Source: Archangium gephyra (GTDB lineage: Bacteria > Myxococcota > Myxococcia > Myxococcales > Myxococcaceae). From it: DNA of 64,000 nt. This document shows, piece by piece, positions 18,572 to 27,143 of this stretch (positions are counted from its first letter, which is position 1; each line of letters starts with the position of its first letter). The notes beneath the pieces were generated by a model. It had not been told where the DNA came from and ran no database searches. It saw only the letters and a program-made list of their open reading frames with translations. The position numbers and the translations under genes were made by a program. The stretch is taken from positions 62,001 to 126,000 of the forward strand of contig QFQP01000007.1 of NCBI GenBank assembly GCA_003243425.1, read 5' to 3'.

Positions 18572-18844
18572 GTGACTGCAAACGAACTGTTGGTGGACGA
18601 GGTGGCGGCGCGCATCTACCGCGCGGCGCCGTTGGTGGGCGACGAGGCGCTGCGTGAACTCCTCAAGAACGCGGCGGTGAAGCTGCTGTCGGCAGACTCG
18701 CCGACGCGCCTTCGCAACACCCTGCAACTGGTCGACGGGTTGCTGGTGCTGGCGGCGCTGCGTGGCGTGCTCGAACCTGAAGTCGCGGGCGCGCTCCGTG
18801 CGCACGACCTCGACTTCGCCTTCGAAGAGCTGGCGCTGCAATGA
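18572..18844 (+). CDS. Small helical protein of unknown function (coupled pair, first gene)
   Basis: A 90-residue, Ala/Leu-rich, predicted all-helical protein without a signal peptide or recognised motif; it starts with GTG (MTANELLVDEV). Its stop overlaps the start of the next small gene as ATGA, which is the main support for its being real. Both proteins contain short Arg/Asp/Leu-rich helices of similar character, for example LRNTLQLVDGLLVLAALRG here. It sits between the glycan genes and ftsY. Function unknown. Confidence 0.6.
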   Translation: MTANELLVDEVAARIYRAAPLVGDEALRELLKNAAVKLLSADSPTRLRNTLQLVDGLLVLAALRGVLEPEVAGALRAHDLDFAFEELALQ

Positions 18845-19140
18845 GAGCCTTCGAAGAGGACGAGGGCGTCATTCACCCGTGGGACCTGGTGGTCGACGAG
18901 GGCGCGACGCGCGTGCTGCTGGCGCTCCCCTCATTCAAGGACGCGCGGCTCAGAGAGCGGCTCCGCAAACTGGCGACCAACGCGATGATGGCCGCCACCA
19001 CGCGCCAGCGAGACGCTGCGCTTCGTCGCTTGAGCGAGGTCCTCACGCGCCGCGACGCCCGGCACCTCGCCGATGCCCAGCTGCTCGCCATGCTGTCGTC
19101 GGGAGAACCGCCCGAAGACCTCACGGTGCAGTTGCATTGA
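18841..19140 (+). CDS. Small helical protein of unknown function (coupled pair, second gene)
   Basis: A 99-residue soluble protein starting on the ATGA overlap with its upstream partner. It opens MRAFEEDEGVIHPWDLVVDE and continues with basic, amphipathic helices such as LRERLRKLATNAMMAATTRQRD. No catalytic or binding motif is recognised. Ends 12 bases before the convergent ftsY stop, with no room for a conventional terminator. Function unknown. Confidence 0.62.
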   Translation: MRAFEEDEGVIHPWDLVVDEGATRVLLALPSFKDARLRERLRKLATNAMMAATTRQRDAALRRLSEVLTRRDARHLADAQLLAMLSSGEPPEDLTVQLH

Positions 19141-19152
19141 CCGGCTGCCGCG

Positions 19153-20592
19153 TCAGTCGTCGAACAGCGCGGCGACGAACTCCTTGGGGTCGAAGGCCTT
19201 CAAGTCCGACACCTTCTCGCCCACGCCGGCCCACGCCACGGGCACCTTGAGCTCGTCGCAGATGCCGATGATGACGCCGCCCTTCGCGGTGCCGTCGAGC
19301 TTGGTGAGCGCGATGCTGGTGATGCCCACCGCTTCGTGGAACTGCCGCGCCTGCGCGATGGCGTTCTGACCCATCGTCGAATCGAGCACCAGGAGCACCT
19401 CGTGCGGAGCGCCCGGCAACGCCTTGTCGATGACCCGGCGCACCTTCTTGAGCTCTTCCATCAGGTTCGCCTTGGTGTGCAGGCGGCCGGCGGTGTCGGC
19501 GAGCACGAGGTCGACCTTCTGCTCGACACCCTTCTTCACCGCGTCGAAGACGACCGAGGCCGGGTCCGACTCTTCCTTGCCCTTGACCAGTTCAGCGCCC
19601 GCACGCTCGGCCCACACGTCGAGCTGTTCGGCCGCCGCAGCGCGGAACGTGTCGCCGGCCGCGAGCAGCACCTTCTGACCGGCGCCGTGCGCCTTGGCCG
19701 CCAGCTTGCCGATGGTCGTGGTCTTGCCTGCGCCATTGACGCCCACCACCATGATGACGTGCGGCGGCCCACCCCCCTTGAGCGCGTGGTTGGCCTTCAG
19801 GTCGACGATCTTCTCGACCTGCTTGCGAATGACGTCCTTGAGCTCCGCCGACCCGAGCGACCGCGACCTGGCCGACTCCCGCGCGTGCTCCACGAGCGCA
19901 GAAGCCGTCTTCACGCCGATGTCCGCGGTGAAGAGCACTTCTTCGAGCTCGGCAAGCACCGCCTCGTCGACCGGCTTGGGAGCGCCGCCGAACAGCCCCG
20001 ACAGGCGCGCCATGAAGCCTTCGCGCTTCGTCTTCGCCAGCCCCGCGGCGAGCGTCTGGCCGGCTTCCGCGTCGATCTTCTTCTGCGCGGCGGCCTTCGC
20101 TACGGCCTCGAGGCGCGCGGCTTCGTCCTTCTTCCGCTGCTCTTCTTCGGCGCGGAGCCGCTCCGTCTCTTCGCGCTCGCGCTTCTTGCGTTCTTTCTCT
20201 TCGGCCTCGAGCGCCTTCTCGGCGCGGTACGCTTCTTTGCGCGCCGCTTCGAGGTCTTCACGGCTCTTCGCGTCGCCTGACTTCTGCTGCGCCGCGAGCT
20301 CCGCCGCCTTCTGGCGCGCTGCCTCGGCCTGGGCGCGACGGGCTTCTTCGACCTGCGAGGGCGCGAGCGTGACCTTCGGCGCCTCGAGCTGCCCGTCGAC
20401 CTGCGTGTCCGCCGGGAGCGGCTGCGCCTCCGTCTTCTCTTCAGGCAGCTCCGGCCGCTTGCGCGACATCACCTTGCGCAGCGCGAGCACCATCAAGACG
20501 GCGATGACGAAACACACGCCGCCCCACACCAGCGTCGCGGGGTCGGTCGCCGCGGGCGCCGGCGCGACGTCTGCCAACATCAGTGTTTTCAC
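19153..20592 (-). CDS. ftsY: Signal recognition particle receptor FtsY
   Basis: A 479-residue SRP receptor GTPase that docks ribosome-nascent-chain complexes at the inner membrane. The C-terminal NG domain carries G1 GVNGAGKTTTIGKLA, DTAGRLHTK (G3) and TKLDGTAKGG (G4). Before it lies a ~140-residue Lys/Glu/Ala/Arg-rich charged region. At the N-terminus is a real membrane segment (LVWGGVCFVIAVLMVLAL), so this FtsY appears to be membrane-anchored rather than peripheral. I chose the GTG at 20592, which overlaps the stop of the preceding lipoprotein gene as GTGA. The longer frame has no protein character. Confidence 0.95.
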   Translation of the reverse strand: MKTLMLADVAPAPAATDPATLVWGGVCFVIAVLMVLALRKVMSRKRPELPEEKTEAQPLPADTQVDGQLEAPKVTLAPSQVEEARRAQAEAARQKAAELAAQQKSGDAKSREDLEAARKEAYRAEKALEAEEKERKKREREETERLRAEEEQRKKDEAARLEAVAKAAAQKKIDAEAGQTLAAGLAKTKREGFMARLSGLFGGAPKPVDEAVLAELEEVLFTADIGVKTASALVEHARESARSRSLGSAELKDVIRKQVEKIVDLKANHALKGGGPPHVIMVVGVNGAGKTTTIGKLAAKAHGAGQKVLLAAGDTFRAAAAEQLDVWAERAGAELVKGKEESDPASVVFDAVKKGVEQKVDLVLADTAGRLHTKANLMEELKKVRRVIDKALPGAPHEVLLVLDSTMGQNAIAQARQFHEAVGITSIALTKLDGTAKGGVIIGICDELKVPVAWAGVGEKVSDLKAFDPKEFVAALFDD

Positions 20593-21134
20593 TGCGGCTG
20601 CTCCACGGGGAACTTGGCGACGAACAGACGATCGCGACCGTCGGTGGCCACCACGTCTTTGTTCACGATGGGGAGCCGCTGGTCGGTCTGCGGGTCCCAG
20701 AAGCCCAACACGAGTGAGAGGCCGCGCACCGGCATGTTGGCGGGAATCATGATGTCGAACACGTCCTGCACGACTTCGCCGGGCTGCCACTGCGAGGTGG
20801 GCTTCGAACGCGGCGGGTGGTCGACGTTCAGCCGGTCGACACGGCCGTCGACGTCTTCCACGTGCACGAAGATGAAGTAGTCGCGCTCGGGCTTCTTGAG
20901 CACCTTGAAGTTGGCCAGCACGCGCACCGGTTGACCGGGAACGCCGCGGCTCGGCGAGAGCACCACGCTCGACAGCTCGATGGCATCACCGAAGTTGGCG
21001 CCGCTCTTCACCTCGGCGGGCGGCGCAGGAGGCAGCGCACGCTGCTGAGCCTGAGTCCCTTCTTTCGTCGGCGCTTCCACGATGCACGCGGACAGACAGA
21101 GCGACGACACCACCACGGCGAGCCCGGAACGCAT
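20589..21134 (-). CDS. Predicted lipoprotein of unknown function
   Basis: A 181-residue exported protein. The start at 21134 (MRSGLAVVVSSLCLSAC) gives a textbook type II signal peptide with lipobox LSAC. The mature part is a beta-rich domain of about 130 residues (IELSSVVLSPSRGVPGQPVRVLA..., FIFVHVEDVDGRV, LSLVLGFWDPQ), resembling an Ig-like or adhesin-type fold. No known family recognised. Coupled by GTGA overlap to ftsY. Confidence 0.75.
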   Translation of the reverse strand: MRSGLAVVVSSLCLSACIVEAPTKEGTQAQQRALPPAPPAEVKSGANFGDAIELSSVVLSPSRGVPGQPVRVLANFKVLKKPERDYFIFVHVEDVDGRVDRLNVDHPPRSKPTSQWQPGEVVQDVFDIMIPANMPVRGLSLVLGFWDPQTDQRLPIVNKDVVATDGRDRLFVAKFPVEQPQ

Positions 21135-21180
21135 GGCGCGGGCTTCTACTGCCCGGCTTGGGTGATGCAACCTCTGACAT

Positions 21181-22425
21181 TCACCGCAAAGGCAGGCGCA
21201 CGGTGAACGTCGCGCCCTGCCCCGGAGCGGTGTTCACCGACAACACCCCGCCGTGCTGCTTCACCAGACTCTCGACGATGGCGAGCCCGAGACCGGTGCC
21301 GTCCTTCTTCGTGGTGAACAGCGGCTCGAAGACGCGCGCGCGGGTCTTCTCGTCCATGCCCACGCCGTCGTCCTGAATCTTCACGGCGAGTTGCCGGCCT
21401 TCCACGTCGGCGGTGACACGAACGGTGCCGGCGCGCCCCCGGGGAATCGCCTCCACGCCGTTCTGCAGCAGGTTCACGAAGACCTGCCGCAGCCGATCGC
21501 GCTCGGCCGGCGGCTCGGGGAGTTCAGGTCGCAGCTCGAGCTTCAACTCCACGTCGGGCCGGCCGCGCACCAGCCCCACGCACTCCTCGAAGAGCGCCGG
21601 AATCGACACCGGCCGCAGCTCGAGCGGCATCTCGCGCGCGTAGTCGAGCAGATCTCCGACGATGCGCTGGCTGGCCTGCACTTCACGCTCGGCGAGCGCG
21701 AGTGGTTGTTCGACCGAATCGCTCAGCGGCCCCTGCTTCTCGAGTCGTCGCCGCAGCACGAAGATGGCGTTGGCCACCGCCGCCAGCGGGTTGCGGAGAT
21801 CGTGACCGACGCCCGCCGAGAGTTGGCCCAGCGCCGCCAGCTTCTCGCGACGGCCGGTCTGCACCAGCAACTCGGAGCGACGGTCACTCGCGTAGGTGAG
21901 CATGAAGGCCGTCAGCCCCAGCACCACCACCGCCGACACCATGGCGCCCACCGACACGCCGGCTTCGGCTTGCAGCATCACCTCCCACACCGACGCAGAA
22001 ATGGCGGTCAGCCAGATCTGCCAACGCGTGCTCGAGAGCGCGGCGATGGCCAGCAGCAACGCGAACAGGCCCATCGAGAAGCCGGCGACCCCCGAAGGGC
22101 TCGGGGTGGTCGGGTACTGCGCGCGCTGCAGCCAGTAGATGAACGGCATGTCGACGATGGCTGGAGCGAGCACCAACCATTCACCCACCCGGTCGTTGCT
22201 GCGAGACCCCACCACGAACAGCGCGCCCAGCCCCGCCCACGCGAAGAGCGCCGTGAAGTCGGTGTTCCACGCGGCGTCGCCACGCACCACGTTCAGCAGC
22301 AGGAAGAGCCCGACGAAGAAGCCCAACGCCAGCGCGCGAACCAGGTGCGTCCTGCGCGCATTGAGCAACCGCTCCGCGAGCAATGCCCGACGAACGCTCT
22401 CCTTTTCAGGATCGAGGAGCGGCAT
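21181..22425 (-). CDS. Membrane sensor histidine kinase
   Basis: A 414-residue protein with about six N-terminal membrane helices (for example LVRALALGFFVGLFLLLNVV) and no obvious extracellular domain. The transmitter has the H-box VGHDLRNPLAAVANA, the N-box FVNLLQNGVEAI, the G1 motif DDGVGM and G2 GTGLGLAI. It would autophosphorylate on the histidine and pass phosphate to a response regulator, most likely the one encoded just upstream, whose 3' end overlaps its start by 20 bases. The signal is unknown; the membrane part may sense inside the bilayer. Confidence 0.92.
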   Translation of the reverse strand: MPLLDPEKESVRRALLAERLLNARRTHLVRALALGFFVGLFLLLNVVRGDAAWNTDFTALFAWAGLGALFVVGSRSNDRVGEWLVLAPAIVDMPFIYWLQRAQYPTTPSPSGVAGFSMGLFALLLAIAALSSTRWQIWLTAISASVWEVMLQAEAGVSVGAMVSAVVVLGLTAFMLTYASDRRSELLVQTGRREKLAALGQLSAGVGHDLRNPLAAVANAIFVLRRRLEKQGPLSDSVEQPLALAEREVQASQRIVGDLLDYAREMPLELRPVSIPALFEECVGLVRGRPDVELKLELRPELPEPPAERDRLRQVFVNLLQNGVEAIPRGRAGTVRVTADVEGRQLAVKIQDDGVGMDEKTRARVFEPLFTTKKDGTGLGLAIVESLVKQHGGVLSVNTAPGQGATFTVRLPLR

Positions 22426-22831
22426 CGGCGATGGGCAGCGGCGTCGGCCTGCGATTGACCGCCAGCCGCCCCACCTGCAGCACCATGCGCAGCAGCCGCG
22501 CCGGGTCGAAGGGCTTGGCCAGCACCATCACCAGGTCCTTTGCGCCGGGCATGTCGGGCTTCACGTCGTTCGGCGTGCCGGTGAGCATCAGCATGTACGG
22601 CGAGGGGTTGATGCGTGACTTGAGCGCCGCCGTGAACTCCGCGCCGTTCATTTCGGGCATCCGGTAGTCGGTCACCACCACGTCGAAGAGCAGCCTCGTG
22701 GCGACGGCGAGCGCCTTGGCCGCCGAATCACAAACGACGACGTCACAATCGTCACCCAGCAGCAGCTCGAGGCTCTCGAGCACGCCGGGGTCGTCATCCA
22801 CAATCAACACGCTGGGACGAAGGTCAGTCAT
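22406..22831 (-). CDS. Single-domain response regulator
   Basis: A 141-residue receiver domain. The acidic pocket is LIVDDDPG, the phosphorylated aspartate is in VVVTDYRMPEMNG, and the conserved lysine is in LAKPFDP. There is no output domain; about 20 Arg/Pro-rich residues follow. I start it at the ATG at 22831 (MTDLRPSVL), since upstream residues are not receiver-like. The 20-base overlap with the kinase gene makes it the likely cognate partner. Such stand-alone receivers usually act by protein contact or as phosphate shuttles. Confidence 0.9.
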   Translation of the reverse strand: MTDLRPSVLIVDDDPGVLESLELLLGDDCDVVVCDSAAKALAVATRLLFDVVVTDYRMPEMNGAEFTAALKSRINPSPYMLMLTGTPNDVKPDMPGAKDLVMVLAKPFDPARLLRMVLQVGRLAVNRRPTPLPIADAAPRS

Positions 22832-22904
22832 CGCGGGCGCATTGTTAACGCCGCCGCCCGGCGCTGCCCATGTCTTCAGTTGCAACACAAACGAAACGAA
22901 AAGC

Positions 22905-23310
22905 GGTCGGAGTCACCCTGTAAGCCGGGTTCTGTATCCCTCGTGTTTCCACTCAGGCGATGAACATTCATCCAGAGTCGCCATTGCTGGAGACCTCGTA
23001 CAACTCGTTAGCGAGCAGACCCGGGAGCATTGGACGGGCCGCCCATGCTCTCCCTTTCGGGATTGCGCTCCCCTATTGGCTCTTGCTCCGGGTGGGGTTT
23101 GCCGTGCCGCTCCTGTCACCAGGCGCGCGGTGCGCTCTTACCGCACCATTTCACCCTTACCTCCGTTGCCGGAGGCGGTTTGTTTTCTGTGGCACTTTCC
23201 TGCAGCTCACGCCGACTGGCCGTTAACCAGCACCCTGCCCTGTGGAGCCCGGACTTTCCTCCCGTCACCCCGTCCTGCAGTGACCGGCGTTCACCCGGGT
23301 GACTCCGACC
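22905..23310 (-). ncRNA. rnpB: RNase P RNA, bacterial type A
   Basis: Read on the minus strand, this 406-base RNA begins with GGTCGGAGTCACCC and ends with its exact complement GGGTGACTCCGACC, forming the P1 helix (23297-23310 with 22905-22918). Between them are GGAGGAAAGTCCGGGCTCC (CR-I/P4 5' strand, around 23245-23262) and ACAGAACCCGGCTTA near the 3' end (P4 3' strand), the hallmarks of RNase P RNA. It is the ribozyme that matures tRNA 5' ends. The 5' end lies 20 bases after the RNase HI stop. A T-rich run follows the 3' end (22884-22902) and may help termination. Ends are set from the helix; the exact transcript ends could differ by a few bases. Confidence 0.96.
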
Positions 23311-23330
23311 TGCGGTCGGCAGTACCCGAG

Positions 23331-23936
23331 TTACATGCGCTCGTCGATGGCCCGGTTCGACATCTCGTCGGCGGCGCGGTTCATTTCGCGCGGCACCACG
23401 ACCAGCTTCACGCGCTCGAAGCCGTTGAGCACCTGCAACGTCTCTTCGTACAGCGGGCGCAGCGAGGGCGACTTCACCTGGTAGCGCCCACCCAGCTGAC
23501 GAATCATCAGCTCCGAGTCGGCGAACACCTCGACCTCGCGCACGTTCAATTCACGCGCGCGCTTGAGGCCCATGAGCAGCCCCATGTACTCGGCGTAGTT
23601 GTTGGTCTGGTGGCCCAGGAACTTGCCGAGCTTGTCGACCAGCTGGCCCGATGGCTCGACGAGCACCGCGCCCGCCCCCGCAGGGCCGGGGTTTCCGCGC
23701 GCGACACCGTCTGAATAGAGGCGAAGCCGCAGGTACGCGGGAGGCGCTTCGGCCTCTTCACCGCCCTTGCCTTCCAACAGCGCCGCCGCACGTTCGAGCG
23801 CGCGCTGAATCTTGTTGCGATCGAGCTGGGGAAAAGCGCCGAGCGTCGCCACGAGCGGCTCTTCGCGCGCGATGAAGCGGAGCACCGCGAGCTGCAGTGC
23901 CTTTCCCGTCAGGGCTTTGGAGCTCTTCGTGGCCAT
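23331..23936 (-). CDS. RNase HI-family protein
   Basis: A 201-residue protein. The C-terminal ~130 residues are an RNase H fold with the four carboxylates in order: LYSDGVARGN (D), NNYAEYMGL (E), VFADSELMIRQ (D) and NRAADEMSN (D). The N-terminal ~70 residues are an extra helical region with a charged linker (EGKGGEEAEAPP). It would cut the RNA strand of RNA/DNA hybrids. It resembles the RnhA-like stand-alone enzymes of Gram-positive and delta-type bacteria more than classical E. coli RnhA. It lies between the zinc-ribbon gene and rnpB on one strand. Confidence 0.9.
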   Translation of the reverse strand: MATKSSKALTGKALQLAVLRFIAREEPLVATLGAFPQLDRNKIQRALERAAALLEGKGGEEAEAPPAYLRLRLYSDGVARGNPGPAGAGAVLVEPSGQLVDKLGKFLGHQTNNYAEYMGLLMGLKRARELNVREVEVFADSELMIRQLGGRYQVKSPSLRPLYEETLQVLNGFERVKLVVVPREMNRAADEMSNRAIDERM

Positions 23937-23948
23937 GCAGCGGCCGGC

Positions 23949-24677
23949 TTACTTCGCCGGCGGGGCCTCGAGCGTCTCAGCTGCGTAGATGATGCGGGAG
24001 CACGCCGGGCAGGTGTCGATGCCCTTGGTGGCGACCAGCGTGTTGAAGCGCTGCGGCGGAATGTTCATGCGGCAGCCGCTGCACGTACCCGGGTGGGTCA
24101 CGGGCACCATCGCCGGCATGCGCTTCTTGCGAACCACGTCGTACTGACGCAGCAGCGAGCCATCGACGGCCCTGGCCGCCTCGGCGCGCTTGTCGTCGAC
24201 GGCCTTCACCTGCGCCTCGACCTCGGCGAGCTTGCCGCGGAGCACGCCGATGCGCTCGACGAGCGACCGGGTGGCGCTGGTGAACTCGCCTTCCTTCGCC
24301 TTGACGAGCTCGCGCTGCACCAGCCCCTGGCGGCCCAGTTCCTGGACCTCCTCGGTCATCGTCAGCTGGCCCTTCTTGGCGATGTCGATTTCACGGGCCA
24401 GCGCGGAGTACTCCCGGGTCGAGCGCTGTTCGGAGAGACGCGCTTCCCACTTCTTCACCTTGTCTTTGTCTTCGCTGATGGTCTCTTCGAGCGTTCGCTT
24501 CTGCGACTCGAACTGCTCGAGCTTCGCGCGTTCACCGTCGACGGAGGCCTTGGCCGCGGAGAGCTGCTTTTCGAGCTCCGCCATCTCGCGAGGGTACGCC
24601 TCGGCGTTCTTCTTGAGTGCTGCGATGTCGAGGTCAACCTTCTGCAACGCCGCGAGAGCCAACAGTTTGTCCCGCAA
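23949..24677 (-). CDS. Coiled-coil protein with C4-type zinc ribbon (zf-RING_7/DUF164)
   Basis: About 242 residues. A long antiparallel coiled coil (LDIAALKKNAEAYPREMAEL onward) is followed by a zinc ribbon with CSGCRMNIPP and CPACSRIIY cysteine pairs. I start it at a TTG at 24677 because AGGAGG-like sequence lies just upstream and the family normally begins with a short LRDKLLALAALQKVD-type helix; an ATG at 24731 is the alternative. Members of this widespread family are thought to act in nucleic-acid or ribosome-linked processes, but the role is unproven. Twelve bases separate it from the RNase HI gene. Confidence 0.85.
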   Translation of the reverse strand: MRDKLLALAALQKVDLDIAALKKNAEAYPREMAELEKQLSAAKASVDGERAKLEQFESQKRTLEETISEDKDKVKKWEARLSEQRSTREYSALAREIDIAKKGQLTMTEEVQELGRQGLVQRELVKAKEGEFTSATRSLVERIGVLRGKLAEVEAQVKAVDDKRAEAARAVDGSLLRQYDVVRKKRMPAMVPVTHPGTCSGCRMNIPPQRFNTLVATKGIDTCPACSRIIYAAETLEAPPAK

Positions 24678-24912
24678 AACTTCCTCCGAAGTGAAAGACG
24701 AAGTCGCCCATAGCCGAAACCGAATTGGCAATCTACGACTTCGCGGCCACAGCGCCGCGCAGACGGTCAGTCGTGCATCTCGCGAGATTCCGCAGGGCCC
24801 CTGACAAATGCGTCAGGGTCGCGGCTTTCTGGCGACAGCAGCGCGGCACCACGGCGACGGAACTTGCGCGAAACCAAGCGCGGAAATCGAAGTTCACCCT
24901 CGCCCGTTAGAG

Positions 24913-25095
24913 ATGACGCGCACTGGCAAGGACCTTGCTGTGCATGTCGACGAGTTGAAAACCGCAGGGGGACGTATGGGACGAAACACGACACGACCGG
25001 CGCCGAAACCGCAGGGAGAGCAGCAGCTGTCGGGCTCCGCGTGGGCGCAGATCGTCAAGGCGATCCGCGAACTGTCGAGCCCGCGCACGGCGTGA
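24913..25095 (+). CDS. Possible small basic protein
   Basis: A 60-codon frame starting MTRTGKDLAVHVDEL and ending with an amphipathic helix (SAWAQIVKAIRELSS). The ribosome-binding sequence (TAGAG) is weak, and another ATG at 24976 would give 39 residues. A strong hairpin lies about 20 bases after the stop. No homologue is recognised. The rest of the interval 24678-24912 shows nothing I can assign. Confidence 0.3.
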   Translation: MTRTGKDLAVHVDELKTAGGRMGRNTTRPAPKPQGEQQLSGSAWAQIVKAIRELSSPRTA

Positions 25096-25113
25096 GCCGA
25101 GACAAAACGCGAA

Positions 25114-25150
25114 CGCCGCCCGCTGGACCGTGAAGTCCAGACGTGCGGCG
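25114..25150. terminator. Hairpin between convergent genes, likely transcription terminator
   Basis: An interrupted stem pairs CGCCGC (25114-25119) with GCGGCG (25145-25150) and CGCTGGAC (25121-25128) with GTCCAG plus CG (25135-25143), around a CGTGAA loop. On the minus strand a TTTT follows a few bases later, so it best fits termination of the TIGR02300-type gene; it could serve both directions. Confidence 0.55.
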
Positions 25151-25179
25151 CCTCGCCACCACGAAGACTGTGACGGGCC

Positions 25180-25434
25180 TTACGGCTCCTCGTCTTCTTC
25201 GACCTCTTCATCTTCGTCTTCGGCGTCTTCGTCGGTCTCCTTCTCGACCGGCTCGATGGGCTCGACGATCTTGGGCACCGCCGACAGACGGCTGCGACGG
25301 CCTTCCGGCTTGGCGGTGGCTTCGCGCTGATCGGCCCCACACTTCGGGCAGATGGGGTCAGGCTTCTTGAGGTCGTAGAACTTCGCGCCGCACTTGAAGC
25401 AAACGTGTTTGGAGCCGAGATCCTTGGCTGGCAT
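25180..25434 (-). CDS. TIGR02300-type zinc-binding acidic protein
   Basis: An 84-residue protein starting MPAKDLGSKHVCFKCGAKFY. Two CxxC pairs (CFKCG and CPKCG) flank FYDLKKPDPI, the FYDL-x-P-x-x-CPKCG signature of the TIGR02300 family. The C-terminal 25 residues are almost all Glu and Asp. Such proteins are conserved in alpha- and delta-type bacteria with no assigned function. The zinc knuckle suggests a binding role in transcription or translation; that is inference. Confidence 0.85.
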   Translation of the reverse strand: MPAKDLGSKHVCFKCGAKFYDLKKPDPICPKCGADQREATAKPEGRRSRLSAVPKIVEPIEPVEKETDEDAEDEDEEVEEDEEP

Positions 25435-25532
25435 GGGGCGCGCGACTTAGTTGCGGCGAGTTTCCAAGTCAACGAATCCCCAGCTAGGGTGGCGCCGCTC
25501 GCAACCCCTCGCAAACAAGGCCGGCAGCACCT

Positions 25533-27107
25533 GTGAACGTCACCTGTGACAAGTGCGGAAAGCGGTACGTCATCTCCGACGACAAGGTCGCGGGGAAGAG
25601 CTCCGTCAAGATCCGCTGCAAGCAGTGTCAGAACCTCATCTCGGTCGCCGTGACCGCGAGCGCAACCCCTGCGCCGGTCGCCACCGGCGGCGGGGTGGTG
25701 CCCAGTCAACGCTCTCCGTGGGAAGAGGAGTCGACGCGCGCCATGCCGCCGCTCGACACCACCGCGCAATGGTTCGCGATGCTGGGCGGCAAGCAGCAGG
25801 GCCCGTTCGATCTCAACGAACTGCAGCGCCGCGTGATGGGCGGTGAAGTCACGCTGCGCACGTACCTGTGGAAGGCCGGCATGGGCGACTGGAAGCGCGC
25901 CGCCGACGTTCCTGAGGTGAGCCCGGTGTTCGCCGGCGTGTCCGTGCCTGCGCCGCCCGTCTCGTCTTCGCCTTCTCAGCCGCCGGGCCCGGTGCCCACG
26001 GCTGCGGCCGCCAGGCCCGCCTCCAGAGCCGTGGCGGCGGTGCAGCGCGACGTGGCGACGGCCAACGAGGTGCCCGCCCAGAGCGTCAGCAAGCCGACGG
26101 CGCAGAACGGTGCGGGCGCGGTGGTGCACAAGAACGAGCCGCTCAACGATCTCTTCGGAGACGTCGGCGGCTTGAACGACGAGCCCGCGAAGGATCCGCT
26201 TGCGGGCATGAAGGGGCCGGGCGCAGACACGGCGTCGACGGTCTCTTCGCTCCAGCCGGCCGAGCAGCAGCAACAACTCGACCCCTTCGCCGCGCTGAGC
26301 CAGGACGACGGGAAGAACGCGCCGCCACCCGGCGAAGCCACCCGCTTCTTCATTGCCCAGGCGGGCGTGAACAAGCGCAACCCGCCGTGGAAGATCGCGC
26401 TCTTCGTGCTCGCGTTCGTGGTCGCGCCCATCGCGCTGGTCTACGTGCTGAACACCTTCGAGATCGTCACGCTCCCCACCGTCACCCGCACCGACGAGAA
26501 CGGTCAGGAAGTTCAGGAGAGCTTCTTCTCGGCGGGCGGTGCTGCAGGACTCAAGGACCTGCTGACCGGTGACGCGAAGAAGAAGAAGGCCGAAGCAGAC
26601 CGCCTGAAGGCGGAACAAGACGCACGCGCCAGAGCGATCGCCGCGAAGAACACCAACGCGAACCCCAGGAACGTCGAGCCGGAAGTCGTGGTGCCCAAAC
26701 CGCAGGACCCGAGCCTCGCGGCGTTCTACGGCGAAGACGATCGCAAGACCGCGGTGCCCAAGATCCGCAAGATGGGTGATGACGGTGCGTCGACGGCGGT
26801 GAACACCTCCGGCCTGTCGCCCGAGTCGGTGTCGAAGGTGGTCGCCGACAAGTCGAAGGCGTTTCAGACGTGCATCGACAATGCGCTGCGCCGCAACCCG
26901 AACCTCGCGGTCGGCAACGTCACGGTGGTGCTCAACGTCGGCCCGTCGGGCGCGGTGAAGTCGGCCGGCGTCGAGCCGAAGAAGCACGAAGGGACCGACT
27001 GGGGTCAGTGCATGATGAGCACCGGCAAGCGCATCGTCTTCCCGGGCAGCGACGGTGAGACGCAGGTCGAGTTGCCGTTCAAGGTGGGCGTCGCCGTCTC
27101 GCCTTGA
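25533..27107 (+). CDS. MJ0042 zinc ribbon / GYF_2 / TonB-C-like membrane protein (AgmX-like)
   Basis: A 524-residue protein with four parts. Residues 1-40 are an MJ0042 zinc ribbon (VTCDKCGKRYVISDDKVAG, then CKQCQNLISV). Residues ~80-130 are a GYF_2 domain (WFAMLGGKQQGPFDLNELQ). A proline/alanine-rich linker leads to a membrane segment (WKIALFVLAFVVAPIALVYVL, ~residue 290). The C-terminal periplasmic domain (~residues 430-524, KAFQTCIDNALRRNPNLAVG) resembles the TonB-C-like domain of the myxobacterial AgmX/PglI gliding proteins. The start is a GTG. The zinc ribbon is cytoplasmic, the tail periplasmic. A motility role is plausible by homology, not shown. Confidence 0.82.
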   Translation: MNVTCDKCGKRYVISDDKVAGKSSVKIRCKQCQNLISVAVTASATPAPVATGGGVVPSQRSPWEEESTRAMPPLDTTAQWFAMLGGKQQGPFDLNELQRRVMGGEVTLRTYLWKAGMGDWKRAADVPEVSPVFAGVSVPAPPVSSSPSQPPGPVPTAAAARPASRAVAAVQRDVATANEVPAQSVSKPTAQNGAGAVVHKNEPLNDLFGDVGGLNDEPAKDPLAGMKGPGADTASTVSSLQPAEQQQQLDPFAALSQDDGKNAPPPGEATRFFIAQAGVNKRNPPWKIALFVLAFVVAPIALVYVLNTFEIVTLPTVTRTDENGQEVQESFFSAGGAAGLKDLLTGDAKKKKAEADRLKAEQDARARAIAAKNTNANPRNVEPEVVVPKPQDPSLAAFYGEDDRKTAVPKIRKMGDDGASTAVNTSGLSPESVSKVVADKSKAFQTCIDNALRRNPNLAVGNVTVVLNVGPSGAVKSAGVEPKKHEGTDWGQCMMSTGKRIVFPGSDGETQVELPFKVGVAVSP

Positions 27108-27143
27108 TCTGAGCGGCGTTCCCGCCGATTCTCCGCGGCCGCT

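Noticed and set aside
24725..24910. Plus-strand frame of 61 codons upstream of the small basic protein
   Set aside because: No ribosome-binding site and Arg-rich composition typical of a chance frame.
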